The notes below the pieces were generated by a model. That model had not been told where the DNA came from. It did not search any database and worked only from the letters and a program-made list of their open reading frames with translations. A stretch of 64,000 nucleotides of DNA, taken from the NCBI GenBank assembly GCA_039602395.1, contig JBCNJP010000013.1, forward strand, positions 21,187,663-21,251,662, given 5' to 3'. Source of the DNA: Deinandra increscens subsp. villosa (lineage: Eukaryota > Streptophyta > Magnoliopsida > Asterales > Asteraceae). The first letter of the stretch is position 1. Each line of letters starts with the position of its first letter. This document shows, piece after piece, positions 33,561 to 43,581 of the stretch. The position numbers and the translations under genes are program-made.

Positions 33561-34359
33561 CTTTATTCAACCTAGTTTTATAAGACTTTGTGCTTAAAGC
33601 ACTTGTACACCATGCTTATTAACTTGTATAAATCTTAAAAATTCAACACATAAGTTTTCTCTCTCCAATATATATATTAAGATAGTATAGATATGTCAAT
33701 TTTAACATATTATGAGTCTAATAATCACTTATAATGTCACGAGTCATCACACACTTAATTGAGTCGCAAAACGTTGATGAATTGCCTAAAATCGATACGT
33801 ATGTCAAAACCGACTAAGATTGCATTATTTGACCTAATTTGTGCATCTTTATGAGTTATGTGACATATTTATATTCGTTTTGAGTGGATTAAATATGGTT
33901 AGCATGTCGAATAATGATGAATTTGGTAGGTGAAAACGGGACTCGAAACCATAACAAAAACGAAGAACCAAGCATGCGAATCGAGAAAATAACAAACTAA
34001 AAGTTTGGGAAGCCCTAGGCGTATCACCTGGGACTATCATTAGTCCCAAGCTATACGCTAGGATCGAATTTTATAACAGAACCCTAAAATTCACCTATAT
34101 ATTCATCGTATCCTCCCTTGGCCTTATTTTCTCAAACCTCAAAACCCTAAACCGGCTGGAAATCCCTGAATTTTATCTCCTCTTGATTAAGACTTGGGGG
34201 ATTTAGAGCTAAACCTAGGAAGATCCAAGCTTATTTAATCTCATCTCATCCCTTCTTTTCGGTTTTTGGTAGGTTCCTTGTGATATCTTGAAGTTGCATG
34301 TCAAGATCTGAGCTTTATCATGTAATTAGGTTAGTTTCATGTGATAAATCTTCTATCAT

Positions 34360-34990
34360 GTTAGATCCACGGATAAAATTGATAACGATTCATTTTTTTA
34401 TATATATTAGGTGGATCTATGATATGCTTGATGATTCATGCTAGATCTATAAACTTATTAAAGCTTGAGACTTTATGATGTATTGGGGTTAGATCATCAT
34501 GTTGCATGTTGATAATAATTAGATTTATGGAATCCATGCTAAAGTTTGCTACTTCATGTTGTATTAGGATTAGATCTACATCTTTAATGTTAATTATGGC
34601 TAGATCCATGAAATCCATGTTCAAGATTGCTACATTGCATGTTGATAACTATTAGATCTATGAAATTGATCATCAAGATTTGATTTTTATGCTTCTAAAT
34701 GGTTAGATCTGTATCATGTATGCCATCTAGGGTTAGACCTATGTAATTGATCATCAAAATTGGATTTTTATGCTTTAAAATGGCTAGATATATATCATGT
34801 ATGTTATTTAGGACTAGATCTATGTTATTCATCATGTTTAGATGATCTTGCTATAGAGTGACTAGATCCATGCCATGTATGCTTAGATATGACTAGATCC
34901 ATGCCATGTATGCTTAAATATGTCTAGATCCATACCATGTATGCTTAGATATGACTAGATATATTGATTCCATAATGTAATATGGTAGGT
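34360..34990 (+). repeat. Word array TAGATC(T/C)ATG with a 31-bp triplicate
   Basis: TAGATC(T/C)ATG and CATGTATG words recur throughout. 34861-34970 holds three 31-bp units of GACTAGATCCATGCCATGTA followed by TGCTTAGATAT, then a partial one. It lies in the gypsy LTR. Confidence 0.7.
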
Positions 34991-34993
34991 CTT

Positions 34994-35397
34994 TGTAGAG
35001 CATGACCCTTGGGGGCCGTTACCGTTCGAATTATCAAACAGACTAGAGTTTTAAGAAAAGTTCATAGGGTCACGAACTGGATCACGAACCGAACAATGAA
35101 CTAGAGGTTCGCAAACTAACAAATTGTGGGTTCGTTACATCGAACTATGAGTTCGTTAGTCTCTCCAGTTCGTTGGACAACAATTGTATAGATAGTATGA
35201 GTTTCGTGATTCAGGCTAAGTTTTTAGTCATTTGTATTTTCATATGTGTATCCGAGATGGGAGGTTCTGTCCCACCTCCCCCAGAGCTTAAACGATGTAT
35301 TCTCCTTCGGTTTATGTAACCATTCGACATTTATTAATGACTAAACTTCCGTCTCTATATTTATTGACCTAGAAACGATCCGTTAAACACTTTTTCA
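34994..35397 (+). repeat. 5' LTR of a plus-strand Copia-like element (404 bp)
   Basis: Starts TGTAGAGCATGACCC (TGTTAGAGCATGACCC in the inverted copy) and ends ACACTTTTTCA. It carries GTTCGTT/CGAACT words and is followed by a PBS at 35400. Confidence 0.8.
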
Positions 35398-35399
35398 TC

Positions 35400-35414
35400 T
35401 GGTATATATCAGAG
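35400..35414 (+). promoter_or_regulatory. Primer-binding site interrupted by an extra TATA
   Basis: TGGTATATATCAGAG here versus TGGTATCAGAG in the inverted copy (61434-61444). The four extra bases split the tRNA match. Confidence 0.7.
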
Positions 35415-36721
35415 ATGTTGGCTCTTTCTATGGTCTGATCTATTCGTTTTTTGTTTGTTTTGAGATGTTAAACGAGTGTTAGATGTGCTTTTTCACATTT
35501 TTGTTCAGTTTTTGCTCAGTTGAACTTTCATGTATCATCTTAGCATCTAACAGAAGTGTCTGAGTGGAGAAATTCGATCAAAATCTGAATCTGAGGCGTT
35601 TTTCCCAAAAAAAGTCAGTTCCAGTCCGTTGGTACGATCTGTCAGTTTGTTGAATAACCGCCACGAAGTGCCACTTCGCTAGTTAAACTGCCAAGAACTA
35701 CCACTTCATTTCTTAGTTCATTTCCGGGTTCGTCAGCTAGTTCGTTTCTTGGTTTGCATACCAGTTCATGATTAAGTTCGTTACTTGGGTTCAGTAGAGA
35801 GTTTGTTTGGGAGTTCGCAGGTTCGTTAGTAAGTGTTACGAACTGTGGGTTCGTTGATTCGATTTTTAAGAACTATTAGTTCGTTTCTCGAATCATCACC
35901 CAACATATTGGAATTTTATCATTTTCTGAATGAACTGTGGGATATTTTCAACGAACGAACAGAGATAGTTTGTTGTTACTGGTCGGTCTATAACTGTCAT
36001 GAATTGCGAGTTCATTTCTCAGTTTGCAGACCCAACCTTGAAGCAGTTCGTTGAGCATTTCAAAGGGAATTCAAAGAGAAAATCAGTTACCTGAAGTATC
36101 CTTTGATTCAGTAACTTTGCATTCTGATTAGTTTTCGACGGAAAATGTGATTTTTGGTTGTATCACTAAAACTGACGTAACTTGAGTTCCGTTAAGAGTT
36201 ACGGGAGCTAATACTAGCCAAAACGACCATCTCAATGAGATCTACGCTTTTACTTGCTTTACGGCCACTATTATTTGTTTTGATACCCAAATTCTATTTC
36301 TAAGACCTCCGTTTTTGCATTTGAAGTTTTCAGGTTGTCAGATTTCGGTATTTGTCAAGAGTTATTCATCGAACTTCAAGAAACGTGTTTGTGGGTAGTC
36401 ATTCTTTCTAAGACCCCCGTTTTTGCATTTGAAGTTTTCAGGTTGTCAGATTTCGGTATTTGTCAAGAGTTATTCATCGAACTTCAAGAAACGTGTTTGT
36501 GGGTAGTCATTCTTCTTGATGATGGACAGAGATTCAAGAACACAGGTTTATGATGATGGCCATACATTCAGAGAAGGGAACGTGATTACTTTAGACGTGT
36601 GTCATCTCTTCATAAATTGAAGAAATTTAAAGATTCTGTTGCGAGCTACTTGAGTTTATCATTCCACTTAAAGGATTTATTCATGCGGGATTGGAATGTA
36701 GATTTGAATATATCACTTCTT
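35415..36721 (+). other. Copia-like leader with TTCGTT words and a 108-bp tandem duplication
   Basis: 35640-36060 is dense in AGTTCGTT/GAACT words. 36170-36330 is a leader block shared with other Copia leaders here. 36300-36407 is repeated as 36408-36515 (108 bp, 36 codons, so it keeps frame and produces a repeated 72-codon ORF). The following coding region is lost in the gap. Confidence 0.75.
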
Positions 36722-37221
36722 NNNNNNNNNNNNNNNNNNNNNNNNNNNNNNNNNNNNNNNNNNNNNNNNNNNNNNNNNNNNNNNNNNNNNNNNNNNNNNN
36801 NNNNNNNNNNNNNNNNNNNNNNNNNNNNNNNNNNNNNNNNNNNNNNNNNNNNNNNNNNNNNNNNNNNNNNNNNNNNNNNNNNNNNNNNNNNNNNNNNNNN
36901 NNNNNNNNNNNNNNNNNNNNNNNNNNNNNNNNNNNNNNNNNNNNNNNNNNNNNNNNNNNNNNNNNNNNNNNNNNNNNNNNNNNNNNNNNNNNNNNNNNNN
37001 NNNNNNNNNNNNNNNNNNNNNNNNNNNNNNNNNNNNNNNNNNNNNNNNNNNNNNNNNNNNNNNNNNNNNNNNNNNNNNNNNNNNNNNNNNNNNNNNNNNN
37101 NNNNNNNNNNNNNNNNNNNNNNNNNNNNNNNNNNNNNNNNNNNNNNNNNNNNNNNNNNNNNNNNNNNNNNNNNNNNNNNNNNNNNNNNNNNNNNNNNNNN
37201 NNNNNNNNNNNNNNNNNNNNN
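36722..37221. other. Assembly gap, exactly 500 N
   Basis: A run of 500 N. The round size suggests a fixed-length scaffold gap, so the true distance is unknown. Any reading frame crossing it is an artefact. Confidence 0.99.
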
Positions 37222-37841
37222 GCCCATTTCGAATGGGACTGGGCCGGTGTTCGGTTTGGGGCGCGAATGGCAAGGAATCGGGCCGGGGGTTGGGCTTCCA
37301 CGTGGGCCGAGAGGGTAGGCGGGCGGGGTTGGGCTTTCGATTGGGCCAAAGGGAGAGGGGTCATCGGGTTCGGCCCAAGGTCATTTAGGCCGCGGGTCGG
37401 GCCTCCGGGTCGGGTTGGTTACTCGATTGGTCGAGTTGGGTTATCGGATAACGTTTCGGTTTCATTCGGGTTGTTCTGGGCTTATTGGGCTTAACCGGGC
37501 CCAATAGGTTTATCGGTTTCCTCGTTTGGCTAAGTCTTGACAACGGAATGTTTATATAACATATTATTTCCAAAAAAAAAATGTTTAGTGAATTGATTGT
37601 ATCATTTTGGTAAAGATATAAAAAGTCCATTTTTATATTTTCATTTTTATTATTGAAGTTCCATATTTAAAATATGAAAACTTTCAGATTTGACGGGTAT
37701 ACAACACGGAATTAAATCAGTTATCGGTTATCAGTTAATTATCGACACTAATTCAGTTAATCGCATAATTAAAACATATGAACATTTAAATTAAAAAGTC
37801 AACGGAGAGGGGTTTGACCTGTTTTTGGACGAGGTGTCACA
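37222..37841 (-). repeat. 3' LTR fragment of a minus-strand Tekay-type gypsy element
   Basis: On the minus strand the LTR begins TGTGACACCTCGTCC at 37841, right after AGGGGAGAA. It runs left into the gap. The GC-rich left part (37222-37500) with GGGCC/GGCCC words is LTR sequence, not a gene. Confidence 0.7.
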
Positions 37842-37865
37842 TTCTCCCCTAGTTAGAAGAATTTC

Positions 37866-38226
37866 GTCCCGAAATTCAGTTCTGGTTACCGGTGGATGCG
37901 ACGTTTCCAAATAGACGAGGATACTTTCGACGCATTTGGTCCTCGCGCTCCCAAGTGTACTCTGGTCCTCTTCGATAGTTCCATCGCACTTTGACTATAG
38001 GAATGCGGCTATGCTTCAGTTTCTTGATTTCACGGTCAAGTATCTCGACAGGTTCATCAATAAAGTGCAGTGTCTCGTCAACTTGAATTTCATCAGGAGG
38101 GACGATGAGCGTTTCATTGGATAAACATTTCTTAAGATTACTAACGTGAAAGACATCATGTACGCTACTTAGTTCTGCAGGCAGGCGTAGTCGGTAAGCT
38201 ACTAGTCCGATAGTCTCAGTAATCTT
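37866..38226 (-). pseudogene. Tekay integrase C-terminus and chromodomain fragment
   Basis: The minus-strand frame reads GLVAYRLRLPAELSSVHDVF and HVSNLKKCL (end of the GPY/F module), then EILDREIKKLKHSRIPIVKV and RWNYRRGPEYTWERED, a chromodomain, ending at the stop before the polypurine tract. It aligns directly with the C-terminus of the 46083-47540 ORF. Homology stops abruptly at about 38226; the remaining upstream codons are not pol. Confidence 0.85.
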
Positions 38227-38230
38227 TTGG

Positions 38231-38421
38231 TTTACGCATGTTTTGGCGCTTGAACATTTATTACAACTTATGTCGTTTACACTTTCGCATTTCAAAACGC
38301 ATTTACTCTGGTTTGACTTTTACATTGCATATAGATTGTTCGTAGGGCTAATGTGTTCGATCCTGGTTTGTCACGCTCCCTGCGGCGCGTTGTCGCACGT
38401 GGGATTTTTGGGGGTGTGACA
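38231..38421 (+). repeat. Gypsy LTR 3' end fragment
   Basis: Ends GGGATTTTTGGGGGTGTGACA at 38421, the same terminal motif as the Tekay LTR end at 50258. Truncated at its left. Confidence 0.6.
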
Positions 38422-38940
38422 TCTGATAGAGTGGAGGCCGAGTTATCAGTGCATGATAATATTACCTTAAGCATATCTTAAAACGATAAAAATGATTGGT
38501 TCATGCTGAAATTAACTCAAACGTTGTATTTGCGATTATCTTGGCTTGCATGCTGATTAAGACCAAAATTAAAATGTGTTAGATGCGTTATATCTGATAT
38601 GATCTCGCGTTGTGATATTTCTCCTAAAATATCAAAAATAGAGTCTAATTCTCTATTGCATTTTATACTTCATTTCAAAAAAATCAAAAAGATTTTTGTT
38701 GTGTTTTAGCATAAATTTCATAAAAGTCAAAAAGATTTTATTTCTTGTTTGTTTTCGACCGATCGACACAAGATACGAAAAACTTTTTCAAATCTATATC
38801 TTGGATTCTCGAAGAGAAGTTTTGCGCCAAGATTAACTTATGTTGGCTTGAAAATGGAAAACTGCGTTTCTGTCTTCTGAAGATGCAGGTTGTGTGCTGT
38901 CAAGACTCGAGCATGGTGAAAGGGGGAGTATAAAGTATCT
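38422..38940 (+). repeat. Copia 3' internal region, direct repeat copy 1
   Basis: Starts TCTGATAGAGTGGAGGCCGA and ends in AAGGGGGAGTA. Diverged but collinear with 40336-40850, including the segment TCTCGAAGAGAAGTTTTGCG. Non-coding; resembles the post-pol region of Copia elements. Confidence 0.75.
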
Positions 38941-39104
38941 TTCACAAATGGATCATGAAGTTCAAATATTTTTCAAGAAATGATCCAGCCATGCAAGCTC
39001 TATAGCTGACAAGAAATTTCAAGTTGAAGATCAGATGCAGCAATGCTCAATATTGAAGACTGAAGTTTAGTTAGCATAGATACACTACACTTAAATGGGG
39101 AGTT
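38941..39104 (+). other. Non-coding spacer before a Copia LTR
   Basis: AT-rich, without coding. It ends in TTAAATGGGGAGTT, a plausible polypurine tract for the LTR at 39105. Confidence 0.5.
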
Positions 39105-39462
39105 TGTTAGAGTATATTCCTATGCTACAGTGTGTCTCGTGTATTGTATCTATATGAGAGCATTATGGTGTGAGTCTTAGAGACAGCGTACCATGGTCCG
39201 TACCACCTGGTACGGAGCCAACGTACCAATGGTACGTTGGATGGTACGCTGGGCACTTCGAGTCACCTATAAATTGGTTGAACTGTTTAGCATGTTAGGA
39301 ATCTTGATCAGATTCTACACTTTGTGTGTGTGTGTTCTAGAGGGAGAAACCATAGCTTGTTCTTGTATCTTCAAGTGATCAATAAGAATTCAAGCTTATT
39401 TACATTCTTATGCACTAGATTGATCGGTTCATCCAGTAGTAAGATCATTCCGTGAACTTACA
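39105..39462 (+). repeat. Copia LTR (358 bp), solo or 3' LTR
   Basis: Starts TGTTAGAGTATATTCC and ends GTGAACTTACA. TATA box CCTATAAATTGG near 39267, CGTACCA words and a 23-nt palindrome (39218-39240). Same family as 22630-22992, opposite orientation. No PBS follows, so it is a 3' or solo LTR. Confidence 0.75.
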
Positions 39463-40335
39463 AGGATGAAATTCTCCCAGATATAGATCTCAGAATGGAT
39501 CTCTTGCATGGTTACAAAGCTGTCAAAGAGTTTATTCCTTCAGAGGACAAGCTAAGGAAGGATACTTTCATAAATGGTTTAGTTCAGACAGTCATGTTCC
39601 TGCTATGTCTACCCTACATCAACTAATAATAGATTCAAAGAGTTTGAAGATCTGATACAACACACGTCAAGGGCGAGAAATTAAGTAATTGGAAATGTAA
39701 ATTAATAATGAGAAATTGATCCGACCAAACGAGAAATGATAGTACATTAGCATATACGGTATCTGCCATGGATAGATTTAATCTAAAGGCTGTAGGTACT
39801 TGTATAATTTGTGAATGTGCATGACTAATCTGATATCTATAAGTAAGATATAAACAAAAAGCTTGCCTGATGATCTTTGGTTATTTGTTTCTTGATGAAT
39901 GTTGTGTGATGATTCTGACAAAAATAGAATAAGAGATATCCTGATGAATGCATGTTTTCACTTTGAAAGATTTAAACTTGTCTGATTTTCTTTATTTTCT
40001 CAAATGATCGAACATGCTTTGCGTACCAAAAGATCGACATGATTGTTGTTCGTTTGAGGTCCTGCTTTATTTTTCTTGGTTCTTCGTATAATTCATTGGA
40101 CTTTCTCTGCGTATACGGAAGTATCGACCTGATTGTTGTTGAATTATACAATTTCAACTTGTTTTGCTTTTTTATTTTCTCAAATACATGCGCTTTCTCT
40201 GCGTGTCCACAAGATCGACCTGATTGCTAGGTATTTGAGGTTCTGCTTTATTTTTTGCATGACTCATCTAGGATGATTAAATCTCTAAGAAAATTTGCTT
40301 CTATATGATAAACATGATGATTTGCCGGTATTTCT
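39463..40335 (+). other. Copia-derived non-coding sequence with imperfect ~90-bp repeats
   Basis: 39560-39680 resembles 40860-40965 (Copia 3' end). 39950-40260 has three loose repeats around GATCGACNTGATTGTTGTT and TTTCTCAAAT. No coding region is supported. Confidence 0.5.
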
Positions 40336-40966
40336 AATAGAGTGGAGGCCGAGTTATCAGTGCATGATAAAATTACCTTAAGCATATCTGAAAATGATAA
40401 ATATGATTAGTTTATGCTAAAATAAACATATATGTTGTATTTGTGATTATCTTGGCTTACATGCTGATTAAGGCTGAAATTGAAATGTGCTAGACGCGTT
40501 ATGTCTGATATGATCTCGCATCGTGATCTTTCTCGCAAAATAAAAAAATAGAGTTGGAATCTGTATTGCATTTTATTTTTCATTTTAGAAAAAATCAAAA
40601 AGATTTTTGGTGTGTTTTAGCATAAACTTTGTAAAAGCCAAAAAGATTGTATTTCTTGTTTGTTTTCAATCGACCGACACGAGATTCGAAAAACAAAATT
40701 CAAAATATATATCTTGGATTCTCAAAGAGAAGTTTTGCGCTAAGATTAACTTATGGTGGCTTGAAAACGGAAAACCGCGTTTCTGTCTTCTGAAATTGCA
40801 GGTTAAAAGGTTGATTCACAAGCATGGTGAAAGGGGGAGCTATTAAAATATCTTTTAGAAATGGTTCAGTTGACATAGTCCTATTACTACCATGTCTACC
40901 GTAAATCAACTAACGGAAGATTCAAACAGTTTGAAGATCTGATACAACACACATCAAGGGGGAGTT
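40336..40966 (+). repeat. Copia 3' internal region, direct repeat copy 2, with polypurine tract
   Basis: Collinear with 38422-38940 and ends ATCAAGGGGGAGTT directly before the LTR start TGTTAGTGC. Confidence 0.75.
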
Positions 40967-41049
40967 TGTTAGTGCATAAATTGTGTGATGTGTGACTTAT
41001 TTCAGTTAATGTCGTTAGTTGTTTGATTAGTAGGGTTAGTCGTTATATG

Positions 41050-43581
41050 TGTGACACCCGAGAATTTCAAGGTTAACTTCCGTTAGACAAACCCGTTAGT
41101 TACGTTATAAGTAGCTAATGCATAACTAGGCCGAATACGTCCACGACCTTTGGTTGATCACCGAACCCGTCCATATGTGTTATGTGTTCATCATTGATTG
41201 TCTTTATGTGCAATGTGATTTAAATACATGACTTATTATTGTGAATAGCATGATTAATTGTAAATACTTGATTATGTGAAAATTGCCTAAATTTGGTAGT
41301 CAGCGAAACTACCGAGCGAAATTACAGATTCGCCCGGTAGCAGGCTAGACTGATCAATGTGTCCGAGATCAGAGCCAGTTTCGCCAGCCAGCGAAACTGC
41401 CAGCGAAACTAGCCCCTGATATAAATAAACTTAATAAACCCTAGTAGCCTCATTTGCCTCAAACCACACACCAACACACACACACTCTTTTCTCCTGGAG
41501 ATTCTGGTCAGTCGAGGTTCACACCAAGTTGTCGAGATCTCAGCCTCAAACCATCATCTACCAAGCTAGGAGATCGAACCGTGAGTCTCAAAAACCTCCA
41601 TTATGTGTTTTATATGTGTTTTTCTTAAAAAGCATGACCAAACCTTCATGATATTGCTTGATCTTCTGTATATATGCTTTAGGATGCTAGATCTGTAATA
41701 AAGTTGATAACTTTACGTGTGAAATCCATCCATATTAGAGATTTGTGCAAATTAGTTCATTTTAGGGTTTTGAACCTATTTTAGAGATTTGTTGATCAAA
41801 ATGCATGTTAAACTTGTTAAAGTTGCTTGATTTATGTTGGTAAATGCCTAGGGATGCTAGATAATGAATTGCATGTATGATCAGAAGCTGTTAGGTTGAT
41901 TTTTAGGCAAATCCGTATGTTTTTCGCGACCAGCGAAACTGTTGTTCTCTGGGCGAAACTAAGTAGCGAAATTATATCTCCTTCCAGCGACACTGACCAG
42001 CGAAACTATAGTGTCGCCGGGTAACCTGACCAGACCAGCTCGGGCGAAATTACCGAGCGAAATACCTGAACGAAAGTTCAAACCAGTTTCCCTGCGAAAC
42101 TAGGCTAGCGAAACTGCGTCAGCAGTTTCGGGCGAAACTAGCCTAGCGAAACTGTGTCACCGGGCATTGCCTAGCGAAAGTGCTGCCCGTGCACCTAGCG
42201 AAACTGCCTAGCGAAACTATGCTAGCGAAACTAAGACCTGACCTAAAAACCAAACTTGTGAAATTGCTTAAGTGTTATGCCATGACTTGCATGATTTTGC
42301 CATGATGAAATATGTTTGATATCTGATTCATATGAACCCTTGTTTATGATCAACCATTGGTGTCGTGTGTCGGTATGTCGAGTCATAGTTGCAACGTGCT
42401 ATGTTATGGGCCATAGTGACGTTAAGTAAAGATTAGACACGAAACTAATACTTAAGACCTAAACGTGTTCTAGGTCTTCGTTAAACAACAATACTTGGAT
42501 TACTTAGCAAGTGTAGCAGTGCAACCAAAGGTGAGTGTCACTAACCTGTTTACCGTGAGTCCGTTTGGGCCACACCGAATAACTTAACGAAAAACAATGC
42601 TGATAAACTCGAGAGTGCTAGGCACCTCACTGATAAACTTGAGAACTCGGGATGCTCGGCACCCACTTGATGAACTGAAGTGTTTTATGGGAAACACTTG
42701 TGAACTCTGAACAAACTGTTTTTCTGAAACAAAACTGAAAACGTTTTAATATGGCTAGTGTAGGTTAAAGTCTGAACCACATGATATCACATGTTTTCTA
42801 AGGATGCCTTATAACTTAAAAGTCCTCAACTTAAATTGTGCCATTAATTGTAAAGCGAGGGGATGTTGGGTAGATCTACTGGAGTTTGACAAACTCCGCC
42901 CCGTGGCACGGGGAGTGCACGGAGGAACAATATCAGCCTATTTGACCGTGGTCCCGAGAGGACACGGGGGAGGCAAAAACCGCGATGACTCTGTCCGCAC
43001 CGTACGGGATGGCTCGGCCCCCACAAAAATAAGTCAGCTTTGGTACAAACTTCCTTAGAGCATGGAACAACGGATTAGCTACCCGCGATATCGGTTGAGT
43101 CCTTTAACTTTACGGAACTAGTACATACCCGATGACGTGGTCACGGACAAACTATTTATAAACTGAGAATTAATTACGAGCATTGCTTTTCACAAATGAA
43201 TATTTTGTAAGTACATTTTGATACGAACTATGATTATGAGACCGGGCCAATGCATGACAAGCCCACTGTGAACTCACCAACCGTTAGGTTGACACTTGCG
43301 TGGTTTAAACTTTTGCAGATCGCTAAGGAGTATCCGCTGGAGGTTGGCATGGCACGTGAAGACCTTTATTTTAATCGAACTATTTTGGGAATTTAAAACA
43401 ATGTTTGTGTAAGGCACGTGGTTAGTGCTAAAGACAATTAATTTTTTTTCCGCTGCGTATGTAATTTAAAACTTTGATTCTATCTTGCGTCTGAACTAAC
43501 CCTGATTCGTTTAGTATTTGTAACTGTGGTTGTGGATCCTGGTCTGGTCGCGCCCCTTAACGGTATAAACTCCGTTAGTGG
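41050..43581 (+). repeat. 5' LTR of the Tekay element, 3' end deleted
   Basis: Matches the 3' LTR up to CCGTTAGTGG at 43581, where the 3' LTR continues TATTTTGGGGGTGTGACA but this copy passes straight into gag. TATA box TATAAATA at 41420-41427. GCGAAACT words at 41300-42235. Confidence 0.95.
41300..42235 (+). repeat. Irregular word array GCGAAACT in the 5' LTR
   Basis: More than twenty copies of GCGAAACT or GCGAAATT at irregular spacing, in two clusters (41300-41410 and 41930-42235), some paired as inverted words (AGTTTCGGGCGAAACT). Repeated in the 3' LTR (47960-48895) and the LTR at 62374. Confidence 0.9.

Larger units (their letters stand above)
25921..33691 (-). mobile_element. Non-autonomous Helitron (7771 bp) with captured gene fragments
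   Basis: On the minus strand the 5' end is TCTATACTATCTTAATATAT at 33691, preceded by A. The 3' end is CGCGGGCACACGACTAG at 25921, followed by T. This is the Helitron signature: 5' TC, 3' CTRR, insertion between A and T, no target duplication, and a GC hairpin (CCGC, AACGC, GCGG) about 10 nt before CTAG. The flanks rejoin inside the gypsy LTR. The body has intron-like AT-rich DNA with exon pieces on the same strand as the element: a promoter and 5' UTR near 33250, unknown exons at 30494, 30120 and 28979, an RPT2-like ATPase piece at 28300-28115, an AGO4-like piece at ~27705-27600 and a kinase piece at ~27250-27140. No Rep/helicase is present. Confidence 0.85.
25654..34993 (+). repeat. Ty3/gypsy 3' LTR split by a Helitron
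   Basis: The LTR starts TGTAACATTTGCATTT at 25654, runs to 25920, and resumes at 33692 after the Helitron. A TATA-like CCTATATATTC lies near 34096. The sequence continues to 34993, where a Copia-like LTR has inserted; its CA end is not identified. 34471-34993 recurs inverted near 61855-62373. Confidence 0.6.
34471..36721 (+). repeat. Inverted duplication, copy A (2.25 kb)
   Basis: Matches the reverse complement of 60129-62373 almost throughout. It includes gypsy LTR flank, the whole Copia-like LTR and the leader, down to the last base before the N gap. Copies share the same element inserted at the same flanking point, so this is duplication of DNA, not independent insertion. Confidence 0.9.

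Noticed and set aside
34136..34155. AAACCCTAAACC as telomeric repeat
   Set aside because: Only one or two imperfect units in an LTR; not an interstitial telomere array.
36335..36553. 72-codon repeated protein (also inverted at 60296-60514)
   Set aside because: Arises from a 108-bp tandem duplication in a leader; no homology or codon support for translation.
36599..37494. Several long reading frames across 36722-37221
   Set aside because: They consist mostly of unknown residues from the 500-N gap; only short random ends are real sequence.
37222..37500. GC-rich stretch as a CpG island or promoter of a host gene
   Set aside because: It is contiguous with a gypsy LTR and lacks downstream coding; GGGCC words are typical of this LTR class.
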